This document shows, in pieces, positions 25,729-34,821 of a stretch of DNA of 64,000 nucleotides. Source of the stretch: Castellaniella daejeonensis. GTDB lineage: Bacteria; Pseudomonadota; Gammaproteobacteria; Burkholderiales; Burkholderiaceae_B. Under the pieces are notes generated by a model. It did no database searches, was not told where the DNA came from, and saw only the letters and a program-made list of their open reading frames with translations. A program made the position numbers and the translations under genes. The stretch covers positions 124,001 to 188,000 of the forward strand of contig NZ_BAAAFN010000015.1 of NCBI RefSeq assembly GCF_039523555.1, written 5' to 3'. Numbering within the stretch: position 1 is the first letter of the stretch; each line of letters starts with the position of its first letter.

Positions 25729-26808
25729 ATGCATACTGTCCAGGTCGAGACGCCCGGCGGGCACTATCCCATCCACATCGGTGCGGGCCGGCTGGATGCC
25801 GTCGCGGACAGCATCCCCGCCGATGCCACGGCGATCGCGATCGTCACCAACACCACGGTGGGCGCCCTGTACGGCGCGCGGTTGCGTGCGGCCCTGGAAG
25901 CCGCCGGCAAGCCGCTGCTGACCATCGAGCTGCCCGACGGCGAGCAGTACAAGACCTGGGAATCCCTGGACCGCATCTTCGACGCGCTGCTGGCGGCGGC
26001 CCTGGATCGCAAGGCCGTGCTGGTGGCCTTGGGCGGCGGCGTGGTGGGAGACATCTGCGGCTTCGCGGCCTCGTGCTACATGCGCGGCATCCGTTTCGTC
26101 CAGGTGCCCACCACACTGCTGGCCCAGGTGGATTCGTCGGTGGGCGGCAAGACGGCCATCAACCATCCGCGCGGCAAGAACATGATCGGGGCGTTCTACC
26201 AGCCGCTGGCCGTCGAGATCGACCCGCATGTCCTGGCGACGCTGCCGGCCCGCGAGATTTCCGCCGGCCTGGCCGAGATCATCAAGTACGGCATGATTGC
26301 CGATGCCGGTTTCTTCGACTGGTGTGAAGCCCACGTCGATGCGCTGCGCGCGCTCGACGACCAGGCCATCCGGCATGCGGTGCGCCGTTCCTGCGAGCTC
26401 AAGGCCTGGGTCGTGTCCCAGGATGAGCGCGAATCCGGCCTGCGCGCCATCCTCAACTTCGGCCACACTTTCGGCCATGCCATCGAATCCGGCCTGGGCT
26501 ACGGCCAGTGGCTGCATGGCGAGGCCGTGGGCTGCGGCATGGTCATGGCGGCCGAGCTGTCCGCCCGTGCCGGAAGCCTGGATGCTGCGGCCGTGGACCG
26601 CATCCGGGCGCTGGTAAGCGCCATCGGCTGCCCGGTGGATCCCCCGGGCCTGGGCGCGGACCGCTGGCTGGACCTGATGCGGGTGGACAAGAAGAACGAA
26701 GGCCGGCGGATCCGCTACGTGCTGCTGCCGGCCCTCGGGCAGGCCGAGGTCCGGGCGGTCGACGACGACGTGGTCCGCCCGCTGCTGCCCGGCACGGCGC
26801 AGTCCTAG
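25729..26808 (+). CDS. aroB: 3-dehydroquinate synthase
   Basis: 359 residues. NAD-binding GGGVVGDICGF, the substrate-binding KTAINHPRGKN and metal-ligand histidines in NFGHTFGHAIE are all present. It converts DAHP to 3-dehydroquinate, the second step of the shikimate pathway. An AGGAAG ribosome site just before the ATG and the short spacing to aroK indicate an aroKB operon that continues into dgt. Confidence 0.96.
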   Translation: MHTVQVETPGGHYPIHIGAGRLDAVADSIPADATAIAIVTNTTVGALYGARLRAALEAAGKPLLTIELPDGEQYKTWESLDRIFDALLAAALDRKAVLVALGGGVVGDICGFAASCYMRGIRFVQVPTTLLAQVDSSVGGKTAINHPRGKNMIGAFYQPLAVEIDPHVLATLPAREISAGLAEIIKYGMIADAGFFDWCEAHVDALRALDDQAIRHAVRRSCELKAWVVSQDERESGLRAILNFGHTFGHAIESGLGYGQWLHGEAVGCGMVMAAELSARAGSLDAAAVDRIRALVSAIGCPVDPPGLGADRWLDLMRVDKKNEGRRIRYVLLPALGQAEVRAVDDDVVRPLLPGTAQS

Positions 26809-26837
26809 GTTCCCTCTGTCAAAGGAGTCGTGAAGGC

Positions 26838-27974
26838 ATGAACCATCGGATCGATCCGGCTCCATACGCCTGCCACCCGGAAGCCACCCGGGGGCGGCGC
26901 CACCCCGAGCCGCCTCCGGCCGGACGCACCGACTTCCAGCGCGACCGCGACCGCATCATTCATTGTTCCGCTTTCCGCAGGCTGGAATACAAGACCCAGG
27001 TCTTTCTCAACCACGAAGGCGACTTGTTCCGGACCCGGCTGACGCACAGCATCGAGGTGGCGCAGATCGCGCGCACGCTGGCGCGCAACCTGGGCGTCAA
27101 CGAAGACCTGACCGAAGCCATCGCCCTGGCGCACGACCTGGGGCATACGCCTTTCGGTCACGCCGGCCAGGACGAGCTCAACGCCTGCCTGCGCGAATTC
27201 GCACCCGAGGCCGGGGGGTTCGAGCACAATCTCCAGAGCCTCAGGGTGGTCGACGAGCTCGAAGAGCGCTACGCGGCCTTCAACGGCCTGAACCTGTGCT
27301 TCGAGACCCGCGAGGGGATCCTCAAGCATTGTTCGCGCTCGCATGCGCGGCAGCTGGGCGACGTGGGCGCGCGTTTCCTGGAAGGCACCCAGCCTTCGCT
27401 GGAAGCGCAGCTGACCAACCTGGCCGACGAGATCGCCTACAACAACCATGATGTGGACGACGGCTTGCGCTCGGGCCTGATCACCCTGCCGCAACTGCTG
27501 GACCTGGACATCTTCGCGGCGCATCATGAGCAGGTGCTGCGCCATTACCCGGATGCCGAGCCCAAGCGCCTGGTGTCCGAGATCATCCGCGCGATGATCA
27601 ATACGCTGGTGCTCGACCTCACGCGCACGACGGCCGAACGCATCGCCCGGCTGCGCCCGCAATCGGCGGATGATGTCCGCGCCGGGCCACCCCTGGCGGC
27701 CTTCTCCGACGAAACCCGCGCCCAGGCCGATGCGCTCAAGCAGTTTCTGCTGAAGAATCTGTACCGCCATTGCCAGGTGATGCGCATGACGGGCAAGGCC
27801 CGGCGCGTGGTGCGCGAACTGTTCCGGGCATTCCTGGACGATCCCCGGCTGCTGGCGGACGAGTATCGGCGCGACGACCCCGTGGCGCAGGCACGGGCGA
27901 TCGCGGACTACATCGCGGGCATGACGGACCGCTACGCCATCCGAGAACACCGAGCCATCTACAGGATGGATTAG
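26838..27974 (+). CDS. dgt: Deoxyguanosinetriphosphate triphosphohydrolase-like protein
   Basis: 378 residues of the HD-domain dNTPase family. Metal-binding residues are seen in THSIEVAQ, HDLGHTPFGH and EIAYNNHDVDD. Family members split dNTPs to nucleosides and tripolyphosphate; this short form corresponds to the dGTPase-like group common next to aroB. AAAGGAG at 26821-26827 precedes the ATG by 10 bases. Its TAG stop lies at the foot of a large hairpin (27973-28018). Confidence 0.92.
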   Translation: MNHRIDPAPYACHPEATRGRRHPEPPPAGRTDFQRDRDRIIHCSAFRRLEYKTQVFLNHEGDLFRTRLTHSIEVAQIARTLARNLGVNEDLTEAIALAHDLGHTPFGHAGQDELNACLREFAPEAGGFEHNLQSLRVVDELEERYAAFNGLNLCFETREGILKHCSRSHARQLGDVGARFLEGTQPSLEAQLTNLADEIAYNNHDVDDGLRSGLITLPQLLDLDIFAAHHEQVLRHYPDAEPKRLVSEIIRAMINTLVLDLTRTTAERIARLRPQSADDVRAGPPLAAFSDETRAQADALKQFLLKNLYRHCQVMRMTGKARRVVRELFRAFLDDPRLLADEYRRDDPVAQARAIADYIAGMTDRYAIREHRAIYRMD

Positions 27975-28018
27975 CCAGGACACGAAACAGTCCCCTGCGG
28001 ACTGTTTCGTGCCTGGCT
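27973..28018. terminator. Long hairpin at the dgt stop codon
   Basis: CACGAAACAGTCC (27981-27993) pairs perfectly with 27999-28011 around a 5-base loop. With one bulged A (27980), a further seven pairs join 27973-27979 to 28012-28018, giving a 20-bp stem whose left foot lies in the dgt TAG codon. There is no T run, so simple intrinsic termination is unlikely. Factor-assisted termination, mRNA protection or a mobile palindromic repeat are possible. Confidence 0.7.
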
Positions 28019-28211
28019 GATCCGAGCGGCATGCAGGCCGCGAGGTGGAGAGCTGCCACGGCTTGGGACAGTCCCCTGCGGACTGTTTCGTGCCTGGCTG
28101 ATCCGAGCGGCATGCAGGCCGCGAGGTGGAGAGCTGCCACGGCTTGGGACAGTCCCCTGCGGACTGTTTCGTGCCTGGCTAATCCGAGCGGCATGCAGGC
28201 CGCGAGGTGGA
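27987..28211. repeat. 81-bp direct tandem repeat, about 2.8 copies
   Basis: The sequence from 27988 recurs at 28069 and again at 28150, a period of 81 bases. Copies 1 and 2 are identical; the partial third copy differs by one base (G to A at 28181) and stops at 28211. Each unit holds the right arm of the hairpin. Copies 2 and 3 keep only a 7-bp stem (ACAGTCC/GGACTGT). The end of copy 3 supplies GAGGTGG, the ribosome site of the next gene. Confidence 0.95.
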
Positions 28212-28214
28212 AAC

Positions 28215-29618
28215 ATGATGACGCACGACAGTTCCTCTTCGGACCACGCCTGGATGTTGCGGCAGATGCTGGCCGCGCTGGATGCGGATGCGCCGCCCGG
28301 CATGCTGCATGTGGCAGGCCGGGCCGGGCTGGCGTCCCGCTATCCGGTCAGCGGCCTGGCCTGTGCCGGAATCGGCTCGGCCGCACTGATGCTGGCGCGG
28401 TGGGCGCGGCCCGGCGATTGCCGGCCGGTCCGGCTCGACCGGGCGCTGGCCTCGTGGTGGTTCGGCTTCAGCATCCGGCCCCTGGGCTGGAAACGGCCCG
28501 ACGTGCGCGACGCCGTCACGGGCGATTATCCCGCCCGGGACGGCTGGATCCGCCTGCATGCCAATGCGGTTCATCATCGCCGGCGGGCGCTGGCGGTGCT
28601 GGGCTTGCCCGAAGACGCCACGCACGAGGCCGTTGCCGAACGGATCCGGCGCGAGTCCGCAGGGGACCTGGAGGACGCCATCGTGGAGCGGGGCGGCTGC
28701 GCGGCCGCCCTGCGCCCGCCCGCGGCCTGGCGCGATCATCCCCAGGGCCGCGCGGTCGCGGCCGAGCCGCTCGTCCATCGCCTGCCCGGCTCGACCGGGA
28801 CGTCCGGCGCCGGGTGGCAGGATGAACCGGTCCCCGCGCGACCGCTGGCGGGGATCCGCGTGCTGGACCTGACGCGCGTGCTGGCCGGGCCCGCGGCCAC
28901 GCGCTTCCTGGCCGCCTATGGCGCCCAGGTCCTGCGCCTGGATCCTGAGGTGTGGGACGAGCCCGGCCTGGTGCCCGAGGTGACCGTGGGCAAGCGTTGC
29001 GCCGCCCTGGACTTGCGCAGCCCCGAGGGGCAGGACCGGTTCAGGCGGCTGCTGGCACGGGCCGACGTGCTGGTCCATGGCTATCGGCCCGGGGCCCTGG
29101 ACGCGCTGGGCCTGGATGCAGCAACCCGCCAGGCTATCCGGCCCGGCCTGGTGGACGTCTGCCTGGATGCCTGGGGCTGGACCGGTCCCTGGCGCGGGCG
29201 CCGGGGATTCGACAGCCTGGTGCAGATGAGCGCCGGCATTGCCTGGGCGGGCGAGGATGCCGTCCCGGATCCCCTGCCGGTCCAGGCGCTGGACCAGTCG
29301 GCGGGATGCCTGATGGCGGCCTGTGCGTTGCGGGGGCTGGCGTTATGCCGCGAGACCGGCCTGGGCAGCGGCTGGCGCGTGTCGCTGGCGCGGATGGCAC
29401 GGCTGTTGCAGGAAGCGGCCGACGCCGGATGCGGGACTGCGTCGGAAACCCTGCCGGCGCTGGGGCCGGCGCCCGATTCAGCCTACGACCCGGCGATCGA
29501 GCCGACTGCCTGGGGGCCTGCGCACAGACTGCGGGCGCCCTGCCTGGTGACGGGCGCCCGCTGGGGCTGGGACCTGCCGGCGGGGCCGCTGCGCAGCAGC
29601 CCGCCGGAGTGGTGGTGA
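28215..29618 (+). CDS. CaiB/BaiF (family III CoA-transferase)-like protein, apparently rearranged
   Basis: 467 residues. Residues 213-395 look like the N-terminal half of a family III CoA-transferase (LAGIRVLDLTRVLAGP, normally near residue 5). Residues 75-195 resemble the usual C-terminal part (DGWIRLHAN, AWRDHPQGRAVA). The two halves are therefore in reversed order. The catalytic aspartate expected in the VSxxDA motif aligns with Arg393 (VSLARMA). Class III transferase activity is therefore doubtful. GAGGTGG at 28204-28210 serves the ATG at 28215 or 28218. It ends 25 bases before tctA, which converges. Confidence 0.7.
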   Translation: MMTHDSSSSDHAWMLRQMLAALDADAPPGMLHVAGRAGLASRYPVSGLACAGIGSAALMLARWARPGDCRPVRLDRALASWWFGFSIRPLGWKRPDVRDAVTGDYPARDGWIRLHANAVHHRRRALAVLGLPEDATHEAVAERIRRESAGDLEDAIVERGGCAAALRPPAAWRDHPQGRAVAAEPLVHRLPGSTGTSGAGWQDEPVPARPLAGIRVLDLTRVLAGPAATRFLAAYGAQVLRLDPEVWDEPGLVPEVTVGKRCAALDLRSPEGQDRFRRLLARADVLVHGYRPGALDALGLDAATRQAIRPGLVDVCLDAWGWTGPWRGRRGFDSLVQMSAGIAWAGEDAVPDPLPVQALDQSAGCLMAACALRGLALCRETGLGSGWRVSLARMARLLQEAADAGCGTASETLPALGPAPDSAYDPAIEPTAWGPAHRLRAPCLVTGARWGWDLPAGPLRSSPPEWW

Positions 29619-29643
29619 GCGCGTCCGGACGCGCGGCTCGTCC

Positions 29644-31197
29644 TCAGTCGTCGGACGCGATGAGGTCGGGGGCGACGGTGTCGCCCTTGCGGCGCCGCTG
29701 CGCGCGGCGCCAGCGCATCAGGGGCGGGACGACGACGATGAGCAGGGAGACGATCCACAGGCCCAGGGCGATGGGGCTGTCCCACAGGATGTGCAGCTCG
29801 CCGTTGGTGATCGACAGCGCGCGCCGCAGGTTCTGCTCCATCATGTCGCCCAGCACGACGCCGAGCACCATCGGCGCCATGGGCACGCCGGCCTTGCGCA
29901 GCAGGTAGCCGATCAGGCCCAGGAAGGCCGCCATGGTCAGGTCGAACGTGCCGGCGTTGATCGCGTACACGCCGATGTAGCTGATGCACAGGATGCCGGG
30001 CACCAGCAGCCAGTTCGGCAGCGACAGCACCTTCGAGAAGACGCGCACCATGGGAATGTTCATCAGGAACAGCAGCACGTTGGCGATGAACAGCGACGCG
30101 ACCAGGCCCCAGACCAGTTCCGGCTTGGTGTCGAACAGCACCGGGCCGGGGGTGATGTTGTACAGGGTCAGCGCGCCCATCATCACGGCCGTGGTTCCCG
30201 AGCCGGGCACGCCCAGGGTCAGCATGGGCACGAAGGAACCGACGGCCGACGCGGTCGAGGCTGCTTCGGGCGCGGTCACGCCACGCAGGTCGCCTTTGCC
30301 GAAGCAGGCATCGGGGTCGCGGCCTTCCTGGTAGCGCTTCTCGTTGGAGTAGGCCACGGCGGACGCCACGCTGGCGCCGGCGCCCGGCAGCACACCGATG
30401 AAGAAGCCCAGGACGGCGCTGCGCAGCACGGTCCATTTCGTGAACAGCAGTTCCTTCAGGTTGAAGAGCTTGCGCTCGTTGGCCGGGACTTCCGGCGATT
30501 CGCCGCGGATGGCGGATTCCAGCAGTTCCAGCAGTTCGGCGATGGCGAACAGCGCGATCACCACGACCACGAAATCGATGCCGTCGAACAGGTGGACGGA
30601 ATCGAAGGTGTAGCGGTAGACACCCGAATTGGCGTCCACGCCCACGGTGGCGATCGCCAGGCCCAGCATGGCCGACAGCGTGCCCTTGACCGGCTGGTTG
30701 CCCAGCAGGCTGGTCAGGCAGCAGAAGGCGAAGACGATCAGCACGAAGTATTCGGCCGGGCCGAAGGCCAGGGCCCAGCGGGCCAGCAGGGGGGCCAGCA
30801 CGATCACCCCGATGGTGGATACCAGCGCGCCGCAGAAGGCCGACCATCCCGATAGCGACAGGGCCACGTTGGACAGGCCCTTGCGCGCCAGCGGGTAGCC
30901 GTCCAGCGTGGTCATGATGGCGCTGGCTTCGCCCGGCACGTTGATCAGGATGGCGCTGATGCGTCCTCCGTATTCGGCTCCCACGTAGACCGCGGCCAGC
31001 AGGATCAGCGCGGTTTCGGGGGGCAGGTTGAGGGCGTAGGCGATGGGGATGAGCATGGCCACGCCATTGATCGGCCCCAGACCGGGCAGCACGCCGACCA
31101 GGGTGCCCAGGAAGGCGCCCAGGGCCGCAACCAGCAGGTTCATCCACGAAAAAGCGACATCGAAACCGATGCCCAGATGGTCGATGATCTGGCTCAT
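29644..31197 (-). CDS. tctA: Tripartite tricarboxylate transporter, large permease subunit
   Basis: 517 residues with about twelve membrane helices. The family signatures GTLVGVLPGLGPINGVAMLIP near the N-terminus and its repeat GFFIGVLPGAGASVAS in the middle are both present, as is TLGVPGSGTTAVMMGAL. It is the main channel of the TctCBA citrate/tricarboxylate transporter. The start at 31197 overlaps the tctB stop by 4 bases. The longer frame to 31488 lies over tctB and is not real. Confidence 0.95.
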   Translation of the reverse strand: MSQIIDHLGIGFDVAFSWMNLLVAALGAFLGTLVGVLPGLGPINGVAMLIPIAYALNLPPETALILLAAVYVGAEYGGRISAILINVPGEASAIMTTLDGYPLARKGLSNVALSLSGWSAFCGALVSTIGVIVLAPLLARWALAFGPAEYFVLIVFAFCCLTSLLGNQPVKGTLSAMLGLAIATVGVDANSGVYRYTFDSVHLFDGIDFVVVVIALFAIAELLELLESAIRGESPEVPANERKLFNLKELLFTKWTVLRSAVLGFFIGVLPGAGASVASAVAYSNEKRYQEGRDPDACFGKGDLRGVTAPEAASTASAVGSFVPMLTLGVPGSGTTAVMMGALTLYNITPGPVLFDTKPELVWGLVASLFIANVLLFLMNIPMVRVFSKVLSLPNWLLVPGILCISYIGVYAINAGTFDLTMAAFLGLIGYLLRKAGVPMAPMVLGVVLGDMMEQNLRRALSITNGELHILWDSPIALGLWIVSLLIVVVPPLMRWRRAQRRRKGDTVAPDLIASDD

Positions 31198-31631
31198 GAC
31201 AGGAACTCCAGGGGGCCCAGCGGCAGCACGACGTCCAGCGCCCGGTCGAACAGCAGGAAGAAGAGCACGCCCATTGCGATGCCGCTGATGATCATCTTGC
31301 CCCAGCTGCCGCCGAACAGGCGGCCGATCAGCACGGTGACGGCGGCGGTGGCGATGATGAAGCCCAGGGTTTCGAAGAGCAGGGCGTAGCCGAAGACGTA
31401 GACCACCATCAGCAGCAGGCGCGGCCAGTCGATCGGCTCGCCGGCGCGGCGGTCGCGCCAGTGCTTGAGCACCAGCCAGGCACCGCACAGGGCAATGATC
31501 AGGGCGACCAGCATCGGAAAGGCGCGCGGGCCCACCGGTTCATAGGAAAAGGGGGCCTGCAGGTCGTGGCCGAACCACGCCATCAGGCCGGCGAAGATCA
31601 GGGCGCAGAAGCCCAGGGTGCGATCACTCAT
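31194..31631 (-). CDS. tctB: Tripartite tricarboxylate transporter, small permease subunit
   Basis: 145 residues with four membrane helices, typical of TctB. The N-terminal helix begins DRTLGFCALIFAGLMAWFG and is followed by the periplasmic PVGPRAFPMLVA motif. It accompanies TctA in the membrane. It lies 20 bases after tctC and overlaps tctA by 4 bases. Confidence 0.92.
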   Translation of the reverse strand: MSDRTLGFCALIFAGLMAWFGHDLQAPFSYEPVGPRAFPMLVALIIALCGAWLVLKHWRDRRAGEPIDWPRLLLMVVYVFGYALLFETLGFIIATAAVTVLIGRLFGGSWGKMIISGIAMGVLFFLLFDRALDVVLPLGPLEFLS

Positions 31632-31651
31632 GGCGAGGTCCGGACATGGGT

Positions 31652-32632
31652 TTATTGACGGATCAGGCCGAATTCATTGGCCAGCTTGGTGTAGTCGGCG
31701 ACGCGCGCCTTGACGTATTTGTCCAGCTCGGCGCCCGATTTGTTGAAGGGGAACAGGCCCTGCTTGTCGCGGATGGCGGCAAAGGACGCGTCTGCCTGGG
31801 TCTTGTCGAATGCATCCACCCACCACTGGTAGTCGGCGTCCGAGACTTTCGGGCCGACGTAGAAGCCGCGGATGATCGGCCACTGGATGTCGAAGCCTTC
31901 TTCCTGGGCGGTGGGCACGGAGGACAGCTTGCCCGGCAGGCGCTCGTCGCTGAACACGGCCAGCACGCGGATCGGGGCGCCGCCTTCGAGCATGGTGAAG
32001 GCCTCGGCAGCGTCCCCCATGTAGGCCTGGATGTGGCCGCCGCGCAGGGCGGTGATCGCATCGCCGCCGCCTTCGAAGGCCACGAAGCGCATCTTGCGGT
32101 AGTCCACGCCCGCCGCGCGCGCGGTCAGGGCGGCCTTCATCCAGTCCTGGCTGCCGACCGTGCCGCCGGCGCCCAGGACGATCTTGCTCGGATCCTGCTT
32201 GAAGGCGGCCATCAGGTCCTTCAGGTTCTTGTACGGCGAGTCGTTGCGCACCACGGCCACGCCGTAATCGGCGCCCACGGCAGCGAGCCAGCGCACGTCG
32301 TCCACGTTGTAGCGGCCGAACTTCTTCTGGGCCAGGTTCAGCAGCGAGCCGCCGGAGAAGGCCACGATGGAATTGGCATCGTCGGGTTTCTGGGCGATGA
32401 CATGGTTGTAGGCCACGGCGCCGATGCCCCCGGGCATGTAGACGATGCGCATCGGATCGGCCAGGGCGCCGGAGGCCTTCAGACCTTCCTGGGCCAGGCG
32501 GCAGGTCAGGTCGAAGCCGCCGCCGGGGTTGGCCGGGGCGATGCATTCGGGCTTGGACGGGGCGGCCTGGGCCGCCAGGCCCAGGGAAAGCAGGGCGCCG
32601 CCCAACAGCAGCGACAGGGAACGGGATTTCAT
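31652..32632 (-). CDS. tctC: Tripartite tricarboxylate transporter substrate-binding protein (Bug family)
   Basis: 326 residues. A signal peptide ends near LAAQAAPSK, and the mature protein has the Bug/TctC opening ECIAPANPGGGFDLTCR. These periplasmic proteins bind citrate, other carboxylates or amino acids; the cysteine near the start of the mature domain and the GGGFD loop recall the citrate-type TctC of Salmonella. An AGGAGA ribosome site precedes the ATG. The sensor kinase gene ends 91 bases upstream. Confidence 0.9.
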   Translation of the reverse strand: MKSRSLSLLLGGALLSLGLAAQAAPSKPECIAPANPGGGFDLTCRLAQEGLKASGALADPMRIVYMPGGIGAVAYNHVIAQKPDDANSIVAFSGGSLLNLAQKKFGRYNVDDVRWLAAVGADYGVAVVRNDSPYKNLKDLMAAFKQDPSKIVLGAGGTVGSQDWMKAALTARAAGVDYRKMRFVAFEGGGDAITALRGGHIQAYMGDAAEAFTMLEGGAPIRVLAVFSDERLPGKLSSVPTAQEEGFDIQWPIIRGFYVGPKVSDADYQWWVDAFDKTQADASFAAIRDKQGLFPFNKSGAELDKYVKARVADYTKLANEFGLIRQ

Positions 32633-32723
32633 GACGGGTCTCCTCGATGGTCGGATGGCACGCCGTCGCCTTGGATGGCGTGCATGGGCGCAACCTTAGG
32701 ACCGCCAAGCTTTCCGCCGGCTT

Positions 32724-34154
32724 TCAGGCAGGCGATTTCCCGGGAAAACCCTGATCGCCGGGGAAGACAAGCGAGACCCGGACGCCCGGAGAGGCGGGCT
32801 CGATGCGCAGGGCGCCGCCGTGACGCTGCATGATGGTGTGGACGATGGCCAGGCCCAGTCCCGCGCCGTGGCCGCGCTTGCCGGCCTGGCCCCGGCGGAA
32901 GCGCCGCCCCGCCTTGCGGATGTCGGTCTCGGTCATGCCCGGCCCGGTGTCGCGCACGCTGAGGACCATGCCGCCTGGCGTGCGCTCGATCCTCAGGGTG
33001 ATGGCGCCTTCCTCGGGCGTGTACTTGATGGCGTTGTCCATCAGGTTGACGAGTGCTTCCCGCAGCAGCCACTCGACTCCGGTCACCGTGGCGTCGAGCT
33101 CGCCGCCCTCCAGGGCAATGGTCTGGCGCTTCTGGCGCGCCAGGCCGTAGAGCTGGCGGATGACGTCCTGGGCCAGCGGGGTGAGCGCGACGGGCCGCAG
33201 CGATCCGGCGGGGGTGTCGGCACCGCGTGCGCGGGCCAGCGCCAGCATCTGCGCGGCCGTGCGCTGCGCCTGGTCCAGGCCGCCGCGCATGGCCAGCAGG
33301 GCGGCGCGCGCCTCGGCGGGGTCGGATTCGCGCAAGGCATAGTCCAGCTGGGTACGCAGGACGGCCAGCGGCGTGCGCAACTGGTGCGAGGCATCGTCCA
33401 GGAACTGGCGCTGCCTGCGCGCCTGGCGGGCGTGCCGGGCGACGTGCTGGTTGACGGCGTCCACCAGCGGCTGGACCTCGCGGGGAAGCTCCGGCGCCGA
33501 GATCGGGCTGAGGTCGTCGGGCGCGCGGCGCTTCAGCCTGCGGTACAGGCGGGTCAGGGGCCGGAGGCCGATCAGCACGCCGACGACGATCAGGCCGGTG
33601 GAGGCCAGCACCTCGACCAGGTCGCGCACGACGTTGCGGATCATCAGGTCGCGGATCACCCGGTCGCGGCCAGCGCGGTCCTCGCCCACCATCACGACGA
33701 TGCGGCCGTCCTGCTGGCCGTAGAGCGGCGGGGACATGGGCCGGGCCAGGGCGGCGATGCGGATGGTGGCGCCCAGGTAGTCGCGGTCGTAGAACACCGG
33801 GGTGTTCGAAGGCAGCCGGGCGCCGGGCAGCGGCAGATCCTGGTTCCCGATGTCGGCCAGGCCGTCCTCGGTGAGGATCCGGTAGTAGACCGAGTCGTTC
33901 GCGGTCAGCTCGAAGAACTCCAGCATCAGGTAGGGCAGCTCCACGGCCAGGCCGCCGCTGGCGGTGGAGATGTTGTGGTCGATGGCGCGCAGGGCTCCGG
34001 CCAGCGACCGGTCGTAGGCCAGGTCGACCTGCTGGTGCAGCTGCCGGCTGGAGAACCACAGCGCCAGGCTCAGGACCACGATCTGGGCGGGCACCAGGAT
34101 CCACAGCAGCAGGGAACGCAGGCTGCCGGGCCGGCGTTCAGTCCGGGGCGCCAT
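32724..34154 (-). CDS. tctE: Sensor histidine kinase TctE
   Basis: 476 residues from the ATG at 34154. There are two membrane helices (about 12-32 and 172-192) around a periplasmic domain, then HAMP, a dimerisation domain with the phospho-accepting His in DASHQLRTPLAVL, and an ATPase domain with N box (NLMDNAIKYT) and G boxes (DTGPGM, GAGLGLAIV). It should sense an external carboxylate and phosphorylate TctD. It overlaps tctD by 17 bases. Confidence 0.92.
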   Translation of the reverse strand: MAPRTERRPGSLRSLLLWILVPAQIVVLSLALWFSSRQLHQQVDLAYDRSLAGALRAIDHNISTASGGLAVELPYLMLEFFELTANDSVYYRILTEDGLADIGNQDLPLPGARLPSNTPVFYDRDYLGATIRIAALARPMSPPLYGQQDGRIVVMVGEDRAGRDRVIRDLMIRNVVRDLVEVLASTGLIVVGVLIGLRPLTRLYRRLKRRAPDDLSPISAPELPREVQPLVDAVNQHVARHARQARRQRQFLDDASHQLRTPLAVLRTQLDYALRESDPAEARAALLAMRGGLDQAQRTAAQMLALARARGADTPAGSLRPVALTPLAQDVIRQLYGLARQKRQTIALEGGELDATVTGVEWLLREALVNLMDNAIKYTPEEGAITLRIERTPGGMVLSVRDTGPGMTETDIRKAGRRFRRGQAGKRGHGAGLGLAIVHTIMQRHGGALRIEPASPGVRVSLVFPGDQGFPGKSPA

Positions 34155-34821
34155 GCGTGGGCTCCAGGCAGTAACCCATGCCGCGCAGCGTGACGATCTG
34201 CACGTCGACGCCCGCAAGCTTCTTGCGCAGCCGGTGCACCAGGACCTCGATGGCTTCCAGGTTGATGGCCGTGTCGTCCGGGCTGATGCGGTCCAGGATC
34301 TGCTGCTTGGTCACCGGCTCTCCGGCTTTCTGCATCAGGACCTTGAGGGCCGCGTATTCGCGGGGCGACAGGTTCAGCGGCTCGTCCCGATGCAGGAATC
34401 TCTGGCTGCCGATGTCCAGCACCAGGTCGCCCAGGATCCAGCGGGGATGTTCGCGGCCCCTGCTGCGCCGGATCAGGGCGTTGAGCCGGGCTTCGAGTTC
34501 CCCGATCGCGAAGGGCTTGTGCATGAAATCGTCGGCGCCTTCGTGCAGCGTGCCGATGCGTTCGGTCAGCGAATCGCGCGCGGTCAGCACCAGCACCGGG
34601 CAGCGGTCGTCGCGCCCGCGCAGGCGGCGCAGGAATTCGTGGCCGTCCATGCCCGGCAGGCCCAGGTCGAGGATGATGGCGTCGAATTCCTCGACCGCCA
34701 GGCGGCGCTCGGCCAGTTCGGCGTCGTCGGCCCAGTCGACCATGAACCCGCCGTGGCGGGCCAGGCCGCGGGCCAGCCACGCGGCCAGTTCGGATTCGTC
34801 TTCGATCAGCAGGATGCGCAT
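34138..34821 (-). CDS. tctD: Response regulator TctD (OmpR family)
   Basis: 227 residues. A receiver domain carries acidic residues E7-D8, phospho-acceptor Asp52 (LDLGLPGMDG), the switch Thr in VLTARDS and Lys in HKPF. A winged-helix DNA-binding domain follows (NLSPREYAALKVL and GMGYCLEP). It should activate tctCBA in response to TctE. A TATGAT on the minus strand lies only about 7 bases upstream of the ATG, so a nearly leaderless message is possible. Confidence 0.93.
   Translation of the reverse strand: MRILLIEDESELAAWLARGLARHGGFMVDWADDAELAERRLAVEEFDAIILDLGLPGMDGHEFLRRLRGRDDRCPVLVLTARDSLTERIGTLHEGADDFMHKPFAIGELEARLNALIRRSRGREHPRWILGDLVLDIGSQRFLHRDEPLNLSPREYAALKVLMQKAGEPVTKQQILDRISPDDTAINLEAIEVLVHRLRKKLAGVDVQIVTLRGMGYCLEPTHGAPD

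Noticed and set aside
27987..28211. CRISPR array
   Set aside because: The units are 81 bases long and contiguous with no unique spacers, and there are no cas genes nearby.
27770..28825. An open frame through the 81-base repeats encoding a 27-residue repeat peptide
   Set aside because: The repeat length being a multiple of three keeps any frame open. This one overlaps dgt and the CoA-transferase-like gene out of frame and lacks a ribosome site.
29198..31488. Upstream extension of tctA to 31488
   Set aside because: The added segment lies over tctB in another frame; the ATG at 31197 overlaps the tctB stop as ATGA and gives the standard TctA N-terminus.
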